From positions 1-31,342 of IMG/VR virus record IMGVR_UViG_3300029319_000285: 31,342 nt of DNA; one strand, 5' to 3'. Shown here one piece after another: positions 13,548-22,072 of this stretch (position 1 is the stretch's first letter; each line of letters begins with the position of its first letter). A model generated the notes under the pieces. The model did no database searches. It saw only the letters and a list, made by a program, of their open reading frames with translations, and was not told the DNA's origin. The DNA is from a virus. Position numbers and translations under genes: made by a program.

Positions 13548-15503
13548 TTAGAATTCAAAGATAAATCTAAAAACTTCATCTTGTTCTGCCACTCTGGTAA
13601 TACCTTGTGATAGTCCTTTTATGTATGGCAGTTCTCCCGTAAATAAATTTAATTCTGGTCCGCTGACATTTCTGATGATACCTGAAATATCAGCACCATT
13701 CGCATCAGGATAAGTGACTGTTTCTCCAACCACAAATCCAAATGTAGAGCCAGAAGTGTCGCTGACATCGGACAGTGATAAAACGCCCTCAGCACCCCCC
13801 GCCTCTGTCGGAATAAATCTTGCTATGTAACCTTGACTGCCACTAGCACCTGTGGCTATCCCATCAAGCGTTGGGGTATATGTTCCGTTTACTCCGAAAT
13901 CAACGGTCAAGTTTAGAGTGCAGTCGTAGGCATCTCTGGTTCTTGAAAGAGTTGAGTCATCATATCGAGTCACATAGTTCAAGGCAGTTTTTTCACTTTG
14001 TGCAAATCGAGTTGTTGTGTTATCTTTCCCAACAAAAACTAAAACTTCATCCTCAACGAATGGTCTTTTTAGATCCCTTGCCGTAAATGATCCTGTCCTC
14101 TGCGTGGTGGAAATTATAATATTATCATCGACAGTTGATGAAATTTTTGAAGTTTCTCCAAAGACAATAATATCTGATGTCGAATCATTAAGTTTAGCGA
14201 GATCAGTTAAAACATCTGTGCTTGAAGCCTCTGAAATTGTGACTGGTGTTTTGAGTGTGTCATCAAAACCAGCAACTTTACCGGCGTTAACTTTATCTTT
14301 TCCAATCTTTGGATTTTTCCACAACAACACATCTTTGAAGTCATTACCAAGGATCGCTGACTGCGATGGATCAATACCAGAAAGTTTACCAATAATCCCG
14401 GCATGTCTAGCACCCAAAGTTGAGATGGGGTCTTCTCCAACACTCGCAAACAAAAGTGCGTCTAAAACATAAGCATCACCGGAGAAGGTTGGCATGGTAG
14501 CCGTATTAATTGTAGCGTTTGCGGTTGAATATCCAGATCCAGTGGCGTAAACAACAATACTATCAATTTTACTGTCAGTGCCTCTAACCTTACCAAAAGC
14601 CAAAGCACCGCTGCCATCACCAGAGATTGTAATAGGCACACCAATTTCGTATCGATCATCTGCTTCGGGGCGTTTGTTTGCTTCCCACTCCTCGCTCAGT
14701 GTGATTGTTCCAGATACATTTGAGGTGATGACTCTCACAGCCCCAGCAGCAACACCACTAAGAATCCTGATCGCAAGACCATTTAGTTGACCACTCGTAG
14801 GTGTAGAATTGATCACCACAGTGTTAGAACTAGAAGCGACAATTTTATTCGTGGGCTTTTCAGGGATTGCCTCTGCGAACACCCCACCCAACGTCGAGAT
14901 GCTTACAGCCTCAACTCTCCCAGATGCACTAGAAAGACTACCCTCATACTGCACAGCATATTGATTTTGTCTCAAATCACTGTAAGCGTTTGCGATTCTG
15001 CTGTAAGTCGGTAGTTGTTGTGCTGGAATAAATGTGTCCGTAATAAAATCTGTCAAGGCATCTGGAATGGTATACATAAACTTCCAACGATAGCCATCAG
15101 ACAAAACAATCTCATCCGTTCCAATACCAGTGGGTTGAATTGAAGAACCTGTTCCACCTCCATTGTTAAGACAAAGATAAACATTATTATCATTTGTTAA
15201 AACATAAAATGGCTTTGTATAATCCTGAACAGTTTTACTAGATGAATATTGTTCCATAGTAATACCGTTTGACCAATCATATCGTCGTAGCAAAACAGCC
15301 GCACCGTTGTTTGGATCGATGCGATTAGCAAGAACAATGTTGTTTCGCACGTTCAATTCAGATTCGGGTGTGTGAGAAGCAATCGGATCACCGTGGATAC
15401 CAGCGATTGCAATATAAAACTTATTATTACTCTGCGGACCAAACTGGTTGACAAAGTTTTTTGCGACCTCTGATTTTAAGTTGTTGTCGTAAGTTACTGA
15501 CAT
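13548..15503 (-). CDS. gp8: Baseplate wedge protein (gp8-like), enlarged
   Basis: A 651-aa protein, about twice T4 gp8 (334 aa). gp8 forms dimers in the baseplate wedge. The family signs are the R-R-Y-D-W segment at residues 73-77, the D-G-Y-R-W-K-F-M-Y-T-I-P segment at 136-147, and a C-terminus reading E-Q-D-E-V-F-R-F-I-F-E-F that resembles the end of T4 gp8. The extra ~300 residues lie in the middle (roughly 190-600) and are beta-rich with G-S-G and A-S-G turns, so they look like inserted domains. The gene starts 2 bases after the gp7 stop, with GAGGTG as ribosome site in the last gp7 codons. Confidence 0.88.
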   Translation of the reverse strand: MSVTYDNNLKSEVAKNFVNQFGPQSNNKFYIAIAGIHGDPIASHTPESELNVRNNIVLANRIDPNNGAAVLLRRYDWSNGITMEQYSSSKTVQDYTKPFYVLTNDNNVYLCLNNGGGTGSSIQPTGIGTDEIVLSDGYRWKFMYTIPDALTDFITDTFIPAQQLPTYSRIANAYSDLRQNQYAVQYEGSLSSASGRVEAVSISTLGGVFAEAIPEKPTNKIVASSSNTVVINSTPTSGQLNGLAIRILSGVAAGAVRVITSNVSGTITLSEEWEANKRPEADDRYEIGVPITISGDGSGALAFGKVRGTDSKIDSIVVYATGSGYSTANATINTATMPTFSGDAYVLDALLFASVGEDPISTLGARHAGIIGKLSGIDPSQSAILGNDFKDVLLWKNPKIGKDKVNAGKVAGFDDTLKTPVTISEASSTDVLTDLAKLNDSTSDIIVFGETSKISSTVDDNIIISTTQRTGSFTARDLKRPFVEDEVLVFVGKDNTTTRFAQSEKTALNYVTRYDDSTLSRTRDAYDCTLNLTVDFGVNGTYTPTLDGIATGASGSQGYIARFIPTEAGGAEGVLSLSDVSDTSGSTFGFVVGETVTYPDANGADISGIIRNVSGPELNLFTGELPYIKGLSQGITRVAEQDEVFRFIFEF

Positions 15504-15505
15504 TT

Positions 15506-17800
15506 TTACACCTCTGGTCTTTTCATTCTGTTTAGGAAGTCATCAATTCTGACGTTTCCAAAAGATAGATCCTCTTCTGACTCCTCAACGATAATTTGCT
15601 CTGTTCCACGGAATCCTGCAATGAGAAAATTTGTACCTTTACCGTTCGTACAAACATATTTATCAGCAATTTCATTGCCTTTGAGGGCATTTGAAAAAGA
15701 TCCGTTAAGCATTTTTACTGTAAGAACAGTCTGACTCTCGTAAGTAAATTCTGATGCCAAGAGTATTGATGGATCTGATGGAGTTTGCAAATCGACTTGG
15801 GCGAAGATGCCCGCCACTTGTTGTGTTTCGGATATGTCTATGTTGGAAAGACCACCGCCACCGTAATAGTTAGAGATACCACCCGGAGTAGCAGAACCAA
15901 GAACAGTTTGAATATTGGTGATTTCACCAGTGGCAGCGGGTTGACCGGGAATACTTTGTCTAATTCTATCACCAACAGTCAAACCATCAACCGTGCCTGT
16001 TCCTGTATTGACATTGGTGATAGCAAATGTCACAGTGGTAAAACTTGATTTCAATTTATTTCTTGTTGAGTCGAGGGTATAATTTTTATTAACACTTGCT
16101 GCCTGTCTTGCGGTAAAATTGTCAGAAACAATTAAGTTATTAGGATGCTTGTAAATAATAAAGAAATCAGACAAGCGATTGTCGGTGCTTGTCATAATAC
16201 TTTGCGGATTTATTTCGCTAGTGTATCCGGGCAACAGTGGGAAATTCGTGACATCAGCACCCGCAGCAATTTTAAGAAGACGCAATGGACTGTTTAGACC
16301 AGCGTTATCACCGCTATAAAATGGACCACCGATCTGTGCAGTGATTCCAAAGAACTGAAAGGAATCATGTGTTACAGCGTTGCCTTGGGCATCAAACTCT
16401 CCCCAAGTTGCAGCAGTGACCCCATCCCAACCATACGGATAGTAATCCGCGAACGTGGAGCCAGCCGTATCACCACGCAAGTCCATAGTGCTTGCAAAAG
16501 TATATGGTAAGTAATTACCAATTCTTGCCGTCAGAATAGGGATGTTTGAAAACTGATCGATATCTGTTGTGAGTCCACCGGCAACTGAAATCTCATTAAA
16601 ATTATACTCACCCAACATCATACTACCAGCAGGGTGAAATAGTTTTTTCACAATACCAGCGTATGATTTAAGTTGAACATCTGATTTGATGCGATAAGAA
16701 AAGTTTTGATAAGAAAAGTTGTTTTGAATGAAGGACTGAGATGACAACAAAGACTTAGGTGTTGTAAATGTTCGAGCGGAGGATATCTCAGGATTTTTTG
16801 AAACAATTTCTAAAATACCACCAGTGCCACCTGCTGTCAAAATTTCAATATCATAAGTGGCAGATGAAAGATAAATCTTATCCGTTTTGACAGGACTCAC
16901 AGAAATAATTTCACCAATGGGTGAAACAGATAACAGTTCGGTGGTCCCGACAATTTTATTATTAGAATCCCTAATGATTACCTGATCGTCTTGGTCGTAT
17001 CCAATGCCATCTTGGGTGACACCAGCCACAACTGCAAGTCCAAGAGTTGAAAGAATATCAAAAGGTGTTTCTCGGATATTATTTTGTCCATCGATGCTAA
17101 AAATAACTTCGTGATTCGATACGAAATTGCCAAATTTAGCCACGACTTTGATCAAAGCGTGATCAATACCATTTTCCTCTTTGAAAGTAATATCGTCAAT
17201 AAATCCAGATGCCACAATTCTTGATGAAGAGTTTTGATCCTCAGAGTATTGAAATATATTACCACCTACAAAGTCAAGAAGATTTGAACCATTTACTCTG
17301 GTCGTCTTCAAAAATGTTTCATTTTCATAGGACGACTCAGATAAAGTGATGATGTCATCTCTTGGAAAAAATACATCTGCATTTGTTTTGTATAAAATTC
17401 TAAAAAGAAGATCAAGTGATCTTGGGTTACCCTTGTCGCCATAATACGTTTTTATGTTTTTGACAAGTTGCTTCTCGTTGATACCATCAGAAAGATTTTC
17501 TGGAAAATCATATAAGTAGGTTGATTTGAAGAATTGCAAAAAAGAGTCAAGAGTTTGATCAATATCCGTATACGTTTCTAAACGAACAGCCTCAGCCCTT
17601 GGATTTCCATGCTGTTCCATATACTCGTAATACGCTCTGATAAAAGCGACAAAAAGAGTGTGATCATTAACAACAAAGTCAGGCAACACCTGATTTAATA
17701 ACGTAGAAAATCTTTCATCAACCTCTTGCGGGGTTGTTGCTGGAAACGCATCCTCAACAAACGGGCGTAGGGGCAGAAGCAGTGAGCCACCAAACGGCAT
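15506..17800 (-). CDS. gp7: Baseplate wedge protein in the gp7 position
   Basis: A 764-aa protein; T4 gp7 is 1032 aa. It lies exactly between gp6 and gp8, as gene 7 does in T4, and gp7 joins gp6, gp8 and gp10 in the wedge. Residues ~25-160 are helical: D-E-R-F-S-T-L-L-N-Q-V-L-P-D-F-V, A-Y-Y-E-Y-M-E-Q-H-G, and L-V-K-N-I-K-T-Y-Y-G-D-K-G-N-P-R-S-L. The last of these I recall as well conserved in marine T4-like phages. The remainder is beta-rich. Identification is by position more than by sequence, so a phage-specific structural protein cannot be excluded. The ATG overlaps the gp6 stop as TAATG with a GGAGG 6 bases upstream. Confidence 0.65.
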   Translation of the reverse strand: MPFGGSLLLPLRPFVEDAFPATTPQEVDERFSTLLNQVLPDFVVNDHTLFVAFIRAYYEYMEQHGNPRAEAVRLETYTDIDQTLDSFLQFFKSTYLYDFPENLSDGINEKQLVKNIKTYYGDKGNPRSLDLLFRILYKTNADVFFPRDDIITLSESSYENETFLKTTRVNGSNLLDFVGGNIFQYSEDQNSSSRIVASGFIDDITFKEENGIDHALIKVVAKFGNFVSNHEVIFSIDGQNNIRETPFDILSTLGLAVVAGVTQDGIGYDQDDQVIIRDSNNKIVGTTELLSVSPIGEIISVSPVKTDKIYLSSATYDIEILTAGGTGGILEIVSKNPEISSARTFTTPKSLLSSQSFIQNNFSYQNFSYRIKSDVQLKSYAGIVKKLFHPAGSMMLGEYNFNEISVAGGLTTDIDQFSNIPILTARIGNYLPYTFASTMDLRGDTAGSTFADYYPYGWDGVTAATWGEFDAQGNAVTHDSFQFFGITAQIGGPFYSGDNAGLNSPLRLLKIAAGADVTNFPLLPGYTSEINPQSIMTSTDNRLSDFFIIYKHPNNLIVSDNFTARQAASVNKNYTLDSTRNKLKSSFTTVTFAITNVNTGTGTVDGLTVGDRIRQSIPGQPAATGEITNIQTVLGSATPGGISNYYGGGGLSNIDISETQQVAGIFAQVDLQTPSDPSILLASEFTYESQTVLTVKMLNGSFSNALKGNEIADKYVCTNGKGTNFLIAGFRGTEQIIVEESEEDLSFGNVRIDDFLNRMKRPEV

Positions 17801-19812
17801 TAATATCCTCCGCCATAGCCGCCGCCACCGCCGCCGCCACCGCTAGATGAACCACCACCACTACCAGATCCAGACCCCGATCCAGCACCAGCACCCGATG
17901 TTGAAGAGTATGTGGTGGTAGAGGACGATGTAGAAATCTGCTGAGAGATACTTGATGTGCCAACGTATTCTGCACTCGCGGTATCTGTGACAAGCCTTCT
18001 ATCGGGTCTGTCATCTGCGGTCATGATAATATTTGAGTATGAGGGATCAAGTTGATCAACTTGCAAAATACTTTTGTTAGAAGATGCAATTCTTGACCCT
18101 GTGATTTCGACGGTAATTTTAATGCTTGAATCAGATGAAATGTTGAGTGCGAACGAGTTCAAACTTAATTTACCCGAAGCGTAGTCTATCGTGCCAAAAT
18201 CAGTTTCAAGATAATTTCTGACATTACCACTAAGTTGATAAACTCTGAGTTTACCCCTACCATCGTCATCAAGTTTCACCACTTTTTGTTGACCATTAGA
18301 GTCAATGTAAATGAAGTCGTTTGATGTGACAACAGGGCTATGTCCCTCATGCGGATGAAAAATAGGATTTCTAAAATTGATTTCATAACTAGCAACAGTG
18401 TTAATCGCAGGGGTAAATCTGAATTCAAGAAGTGGATTGAAGGTCAACGATTGAACCTCCGGCAGACCGTCCAGAATACTTTTTTGTAAGCCACTCAAAG
18501 AGACAGAGGTATTAAAGTTTACCGTGTTCTGTGAGATGTAATTAAAAACAAGCCTCCGTACTTCATCTTTGACTTGATCAGTGGTAAGGACTGTTAATGA
18601 TGGATTGAATACAACATTTGAATTATACTTGATAAAAATGAAATCTGGATCAATGACCTCTGGCGTAATACTGACAGGGCATCTCGTTTTCATAAAACTT
18701 TCAATTTCACCTTTGAGAGAGGTTGGTGTGATACTACCAATAGTCGGATTTAGTGCGATGAAAACTTTACCAAATTCAGGTGGTTCTGCATCTTCACCAC
18801 CATAAACATAAACTGACCTGAACCCCGAAAAGTTGTTATTGATAATCGCTTCATAGTCATTTGTAGTTACGGCACGATTTTGTGCGGCATACGCTTTGGG
18901 GGCATTGGATCGAATACTTGCGATGCTCTCTTTCGCACCCCCGCCAGCGGATGCCTCGACAACTTCGACAACGGAGTTTGTGTCACCATTGTATACAAAA
19001 GCCCGATTTGTTTCAGAGTCATTCAACCCCAATGAGTTGGCAGCAGCACCAGATGACTGTAAATAAGAAATCAAAATCACATTCCCGGCACTAACTTTTC
19101 TACCCATGACTCCATCACCAAACGACACTGAAAAGACACCTGTGAATTCTTCGTCTAGGAAGTAAACAGTGTCATCAGACCCAACGGTAGATTTTGTATT
19201 AGCGTTCGTCCAAACGTCGGTGATACCCTCGTTATCATTTACTGATCTTAAAACTTGAACAACAATTGTTTTTGTATCAATCTTTTCATCTGGGATAGTA
19301 TATTTTTGCGTGTTGTCATTTGAGGGAACCACAAAAGTTGAAGTTCTAATAATTCCCTCTCGAATAGGCACATCTGAAAAGGTCGTGGATGTCCCAGTTA
19401 CAGTGCCAACCTGATCATCTGTCGCTACGAATGTGTAGGATGTATTTCCATTTCGACCAGTAAAAACAGATCCTCTTCTAAGTAAATTATTAGTGCTATT
19501 ATTCAGAGTTAGATTAACACGGGCAGTAGGGGCGGAAACTGATCTCGGAGTGTAGCCCAAAGACTTTGCCTGTGAAACCACTGATGATCTTTTAACTGCC
19601 GTGTCAAGAAATAGTTCGTTAGCAATAAGATTGTTGTAAAGACCTTGATAGTGTGTGAAGTATGACAGCACATCCAAAAGGACGCTCAGACCTGATGCTT
19701 CAAAATTGTAATCTGAAAATTTATCTTGATCTTTAAGGAACGAGGAAATGTTACCGCGAATACCCTCAAAATCAAGTTCATTTACTTGAAGACTTTTTCT
19801 TTCGTTAGACAT
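17800..19812 (-). CDS. gp6: Baseplate wedge protein (gp6-like) with Gly/Ser-rich tail
   Basis: A 670-aa protein; T4 gp6 is 660 aa. gp6 belongs to the J-like baseplate family and builds the inner iris ring that starts sheath contraction. The N-terminus has the family pattern F-L-K-D-Q-D-K-F-x-D-Y-N-F-E-A-S-G-L-x-V-L-L-D-V-L-S-Y, followed by S-S-V-V-x-Q-A-K-x-L-G-Y-T-P-x-S at residues ~76-91. A T-T-N-D-Y-E-A-I-I segment in the middle is also typical of J-like proteins. The last 47 residues are an unusual low-complexity Ser/Thr then Gly/Ser/Tyr tail. The start overlaps the gp25 stop and the stop overlaps the gp7 start, both as TAATG. Confidence 0.9.
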   Translation of the reverse strand: MSNERKSLQVNELDFEGIRGNISSFLKDQDKFSDYNFEASGLSVLLDVLSYFTHYQGLYNNLIANELFLDTAVKRSSVVSQAKSLGYTPRSVSAPTARVNLTLNNSTNNLLRRGSVFTGRNGNTSYTFVATDDQVGTVTGTSTTFSDVPIREGIIRTSTFVVPSNDNTQKYTIPDEKIDTKTIVVQVLRSVNDNEGITDVWTNANTKSTVGSDDTVYFLDEEFTGVFSVSFGDGVMGRKVSAGNVILISYLQSSGAAANSLGLNDSETNRAFVYNGDTNSVVEVVEASAGGGAKESIASIRSNAPKAYAAQNRAVTTNDYEAIINNNFSGFRSVYVYGGEDAEPPEFGKVFIALNPTIGSITPTSLKGEIESFMKTRCPVSITPEVIDPDFIFIKYNSNVVFNPSLTVLTTDQVKDEVRRLVFNYISQNTVNFNTSVSLSGLQKSILDGLPEVQSLTFNPLLEFRFTPAINTVASYEINFRNPIFHPHEGHSPVVTSNDFIYIDSNGQQKVVKLDDDGRGKLRVYQLSGNVRNYLETDFGTIDYASGKLSLNSFALNISSDSSIKITVEITGSRIASSNKSILQVDQLDPSYSNIIMTADDRPDRRLVTDTASAEYVGTSSISQQISTSSSTTTYSSTSGAGAGSGSGSGSGGGSSSGGGGGGGGYGGGY
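17803..17943 (-). repeat. Low-complexity Ser/Thr/Gly/Tyr tail of gp6
   Basis: The last 47 codons of gp6 encode a Ser/Thr-rich stretch, then alternating Gly-Ser, then eight Gly in a row and a G-Y-G-G-G-Y end. The terminal GGC-GGA-GGA codons contain the GGAGG (17811-17807) that serves gp7. The segment is likely a disordered or sticky tail and would not fit the folded part of gp6. Confidence 0.85.
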
Positions 19813-20192
19813 TATCTAAGCCTTTCTAGTGAAAAATCTAATTTTACTGGTTGATTTGAGTTACTTACAAGAAACTCTATATTCACATTAAAGGCATTTT
19901 GATCCAAACTCGGTATGACATTTACATTCCTAAGAATAGCCCTTGGCTCATTATCTTTGACTGTTTTAATAATAAAATCACGAATATTTATGGCAGTGAT
20001 TGGGTTGATGTTCTCAAAAAGTTGTGCGATTACATTACCCCCAAACCGTGGTTTGAAGGGCTTTTCAAAAAAGTTGTAAAGCACGGCATGTCTCACAGAT
20101 GCTTTCACTGCATCCGAATCAGTGAGTGTATTGATATCCCCCGTCAATGGGTTTCTAGCAAAGTTCAAATCTAGGTCTGTAAAACGTGCCAT
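19812..20192 (-). CDS. gp25: Baseplate wedge protein (gp25-like)
   Basis: A 126-aa protein; T4 gp25 is 132 aa. gp25 is the core wedge protein next to the central hub, and its family includes gpW/gp25 proteins of other contractile tails and type VI secretion (TssE). The family signs are the A-V-K-A-S-V-R-H-A-V segment, the P-F-K-P-R-F-G-G stretch at ~45-52, and the conserved E-P-R triad at residues 82-84 (N-E-P-R-A-I-L). It starts 11 bases after the stop of the 286-aa gene; the leader is A/T-rich with no Shine-Dalgarno. Its last base overlaps the gp6 ATG. Confidence 0.95.
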   Translation of the reverse strand: MARFTDLDLNFARNPLTGDINTLTDSDAVKASVRHAVLYNFFEKPFKPRFGGNVIAQLFENINPITAINIRDFIIKTVKDNEPRAILRNVNVIPSLDQNAFNVNIEFLVSNSNQPVKLDFSLERLR

Positions 20193-20193
20193 A

Positions 20194-20201
20194 TATTTAT
20201 G
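20194..20201 (-). promoter_or_regulatory. Late-promoter-like octamer before gp25
   Basis: On the minus strand CATAAATA lies immediately before the gp25 ATG, matching 7 of 8 bases of the T4 late core TATAAATA. A start site 6 bases downstream would fall inside the gp25 codons, so it would suit gp6 rather than gp25, or the match is chance in an A/T-rich gap. Another identical octamer occurs inside gp25 at 19992-19985. Confidence 0.2.
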
Positions 20202-20203
20202 TA

Positions 20204-21064
20204 TTAGATATTAAGAAGCCCTTTGAGGTCTGGTTTTGCAATTTGTCCAAGTAATTTTTGACTAAAACATGGATCTTCCGCCATAGACAAAACAGAGAAT
20301 CCCAAAGCCTGTTGTGCCAGATAATCAGCGGCAGTAAAGTATGAAAGATTGTCTGAATCTATTAAATTTTGCACGCTTTGATACAAATCATCAGCGGATT
20401 GACCCAGTTCGACCAGACGTTGAAGTTGCTCTTGGGTGGCATTAGAAAAATCAAATCTTCCATCGGTGATTGGAAATGTATTTAAAAAGTTTCTGTAATC
20501 TCCTGCAATAAGAGATTCCACAGATTCATACAATTCGTCACCCGGACCTAAAATACTAGAAAAGAATGGTGAGTAGTGATCCACCAACGCCTCACCGATG
20601 TTTCCCCCATCTATCGCATTTTTAATATTATTGTAACTCTGTGCAATACCCTGCAATCCAGATAGACCCGGAACCTCTCCGATATTTCTTGGGTCACTGT
20701 CTAAAACTCCACTCAACCTGTATGAGTGTTCTTGAAAGTCATTTGATATGTCAGTGATTTTTTCTAACTTTTCTGTGATATACTGGGCTGGCTGATATGG
20801 TCGTTCAACACCGTTCTCATCGATGTATGTCGCAAAAGGCTCTGGTGCGTTGGGATCGTTGTAATTAATTGTTGTCGCATTAGCAACAGATCCGATTACA
20901 TCTCCTGCTGCACCAATCACAGAGTTTACAGCACCCTCAACAGGGCTGCGAAACGCCTCCCCCGATATCACATTTTGAATCACCTCTATCTGATTGGGTG
21001 GTAGCGGTAGCGGCGGTAGGGGACATCCGCTAACATTAAAAAGATTTAAATCTACGAGAGCCAT
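20204..21064 (-). CDS. Unrecognised baseplate-region protein, 286 aa
   Basis: I do not recognise this protein. The best start is the ATG at 21064 (M-A-L-V-D-L-N), which overlaps the previous stop as TAATG and has GGAG 8 bases upstream. An in-frame ATG five codons earlier is less likely. Residues ~14-24 form a Pro-rich stretch (P-L-P-P-L-P-L-P-P). Then comes a Gly/Ala-rich, weakly hydrophobic segment (V-N-S-V-I-G-A-A-G-D-V-I-G), too polar to be a clear membrane span. The rest is helical with many Asp, Asn and Gln. Its place between the spike tip and gp25 suggests a hub or wedge accessory protein; that is inference only. Confidence 0.75.
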   Translation of the reverse strand: MALVDLNLFNVSGCPLPPLPLPPNQIEVIQNVISGEAFRSPVEGAVNSVIGAAGDVIGSVANATTINYNDPNAPEPFATYIDENGVERPYQPAQYITEKLEKITDISNDFQEHSYRLSGVLDSDPRNIGEVPGLSGLQGIAQSYNNIKNAIDGGNIGEALVDHYSPFFSSILGPGDELYESVESLIAGDYRNFLNTFPITDGRFDFSNATQEQLQRLVELGQSADDLYQSVQNLIDSDNLSYFTAADYLAQQALGFSVLSMAEDPCFSQKLLGQIAKPDLKGLLNI

Positions 21065-21798
21065 TACATCTCCATCCAATATGCAGAATTATTTATTTTC
21101 ACATAAACAAACCTAAGACCTCTTTTAGTGTCAAACCATGTATCACCCGGAACTGGTCTTGGGGGTTGATTCATACCAGAGAAACCTTTAATCGCCCTGT
21201 TTTTATTATAATCATAAGTCCCTGCGTTGTATTTTCCGGGTTGTCTAACAGTAAGTGGCGACTTAGCATTTACATATGCGAACAACTCATCTTGAAGAGG
21301 TCGTAATTTTTCAATAATGTCATTTGTTAAATTTGTGGCACGCACAGGCACTTGAAAAGGTGTGAGACTCTCATTTCTGACATATGCGGATCGCATCAAA
21401 TCAATTTTTTCATCAGTAAGTTCTTTATGAACAGACTTGATTTGATCGTTTCTAAGTGGTGTTGTAAATCCATGCTTTTTACTTCCAGATAGCAACATAC
21501 CAACCATGTGATATCTTGCGGTTTGGTCGCCGGGGTAAGATCCACGATCACCATTTTCATTAGTGAAATTTCTTTCATAAACTGGCTCTTCTAAAAATAC
21601 GTTGAATCTAACGCCTAAATTATTCTCAACAAAATTAAAATATGTCTTAGATTCATCTGTGACTTTTAATGTTGCCAGTCTTTTATACAACTCGTTATTT
21701 GTTTGTGATGCAACTTCACCAGAAGTGGGATTGTCAACATCCACTATGCTTCTCGCGGTATTTGATACTGTGATTGGTGTGCTTGTGTAAGAACTCAT
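21064..21798 (-). CDS. Unrecognised structural protein, 244 aa
   Basis: The ATG at 21798 lies one base after the PAAR stop and is the preferred start; a GTG at 21807 would add three residues and overlap PAAR. The N-terminal ~60 residues are polar and Thr/Ser-rich. The middle holds an N-N-L-G-V-R-F-N-V-F-L-E-E-P-V-Y segment and a long helical part. The C-terminus has P-G-D-T-W-F-D-T-K-R-G-L-R-F-V-Y-V and ends Y-W-M-E-M, a small Trp-rich beta motif of the type often found at the ends of phage structural proteins. Neighbours suggest a baseplate or spike-associated role. No specific function can be assigned. Confidence 0.75.
   Translation of the reverse strand: MSSYTSTPITVSNTARSIVDVDNPTSGEVASQTNNELYKRLATLKVTDESKTYFNFVENNLGVRFNVFLEEPVYERNFTNENGDRGSYPGDQTARYHMVGMLLSGSKKHGFTTPLRNDQIKSVHKELTDEKIDLMRSAYVRNESLTPFQVPVRATNLTNDIIEKLRPLQDELFAYVNAKSPLTVRQPGKYNAGTYDYNKNRAIKGFSGMNQPPRPVPGDTWFDTKRGLRFVYVKINNSAYWMEM
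21090..21097 (-). promoter_or_regulatory. Late-promoter-like octamer upstream of the 286-aa gene
   Basis: AATAAATA on the minus strand (7 of 8 to the T4 late core TATAAATA) lies 25 bases before the ATG at 21064. A start about 6 bases downstream would give a leader of about 20 bases carrying the GGAG ribosome site, which is good geometry. It lies inside the end of the preceding gene. Unproven, but the better placed of the two octamers here. Confidence 0.3.
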
Positions 21799-21799
21799 T

Positions 21800-22072
21800 T
21801 TAGTCACCTATATTTACGTTTGGAGAGCATCCCGTGATAGTATGCCCACAAGTGCCGGGATGTCCGAGTCTTGATAATCCGATTCCACCACTTTTTACAG
21901 AGGTTGATGCTCCACAAACAACGGGGGATGTGTGTGGTGGGGGAGCGTGTGGTGCTATATTTGAATTCAATGTGGCAGGTGGGACACCGTTGACATTCAG
22001 ACTAACTGAACGTGAGGTGGTGATAATTCCTCCACACGCATCTCTTGAAACTCGTCCACACGGTAGTCCCAT
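21800..22072 (-). CDS. PAAR-domain tail spike tip protein
   Basis: A 90-aa protein rich in Gly, Pro, Cys and His, the profile of PAAR proteins that form the metal-bound sharp tip on the central spike (T4 gp5.4, and VgrG-PAAR in type VI secretion). Possible metal ligands are His42, His47, His71, His77 and Cys5, Cys13, Cys53, Cys75, Cys82. The middle has the expected N-V-N-G-V-P-P-A-T and P-P-P-H-T-S-P-V phrases. A G-H-P-G-T-C-G-H segment lies near the C-terminus. It follows gp5 directly (ATG overlaps the gp5 stop as TAATG), which fits a protein that docks on the gp5 beta-helix end. Confidence 0.85.
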   Translation of the reverse strand: MGLPCGRVSRDACGGIITTSRSVSLNVNGVPPATLNSNIAPHAPPPHTSPVVCGASTSVKSGGIGLSRLGHPGTCGHTITGCSPNVNIGD

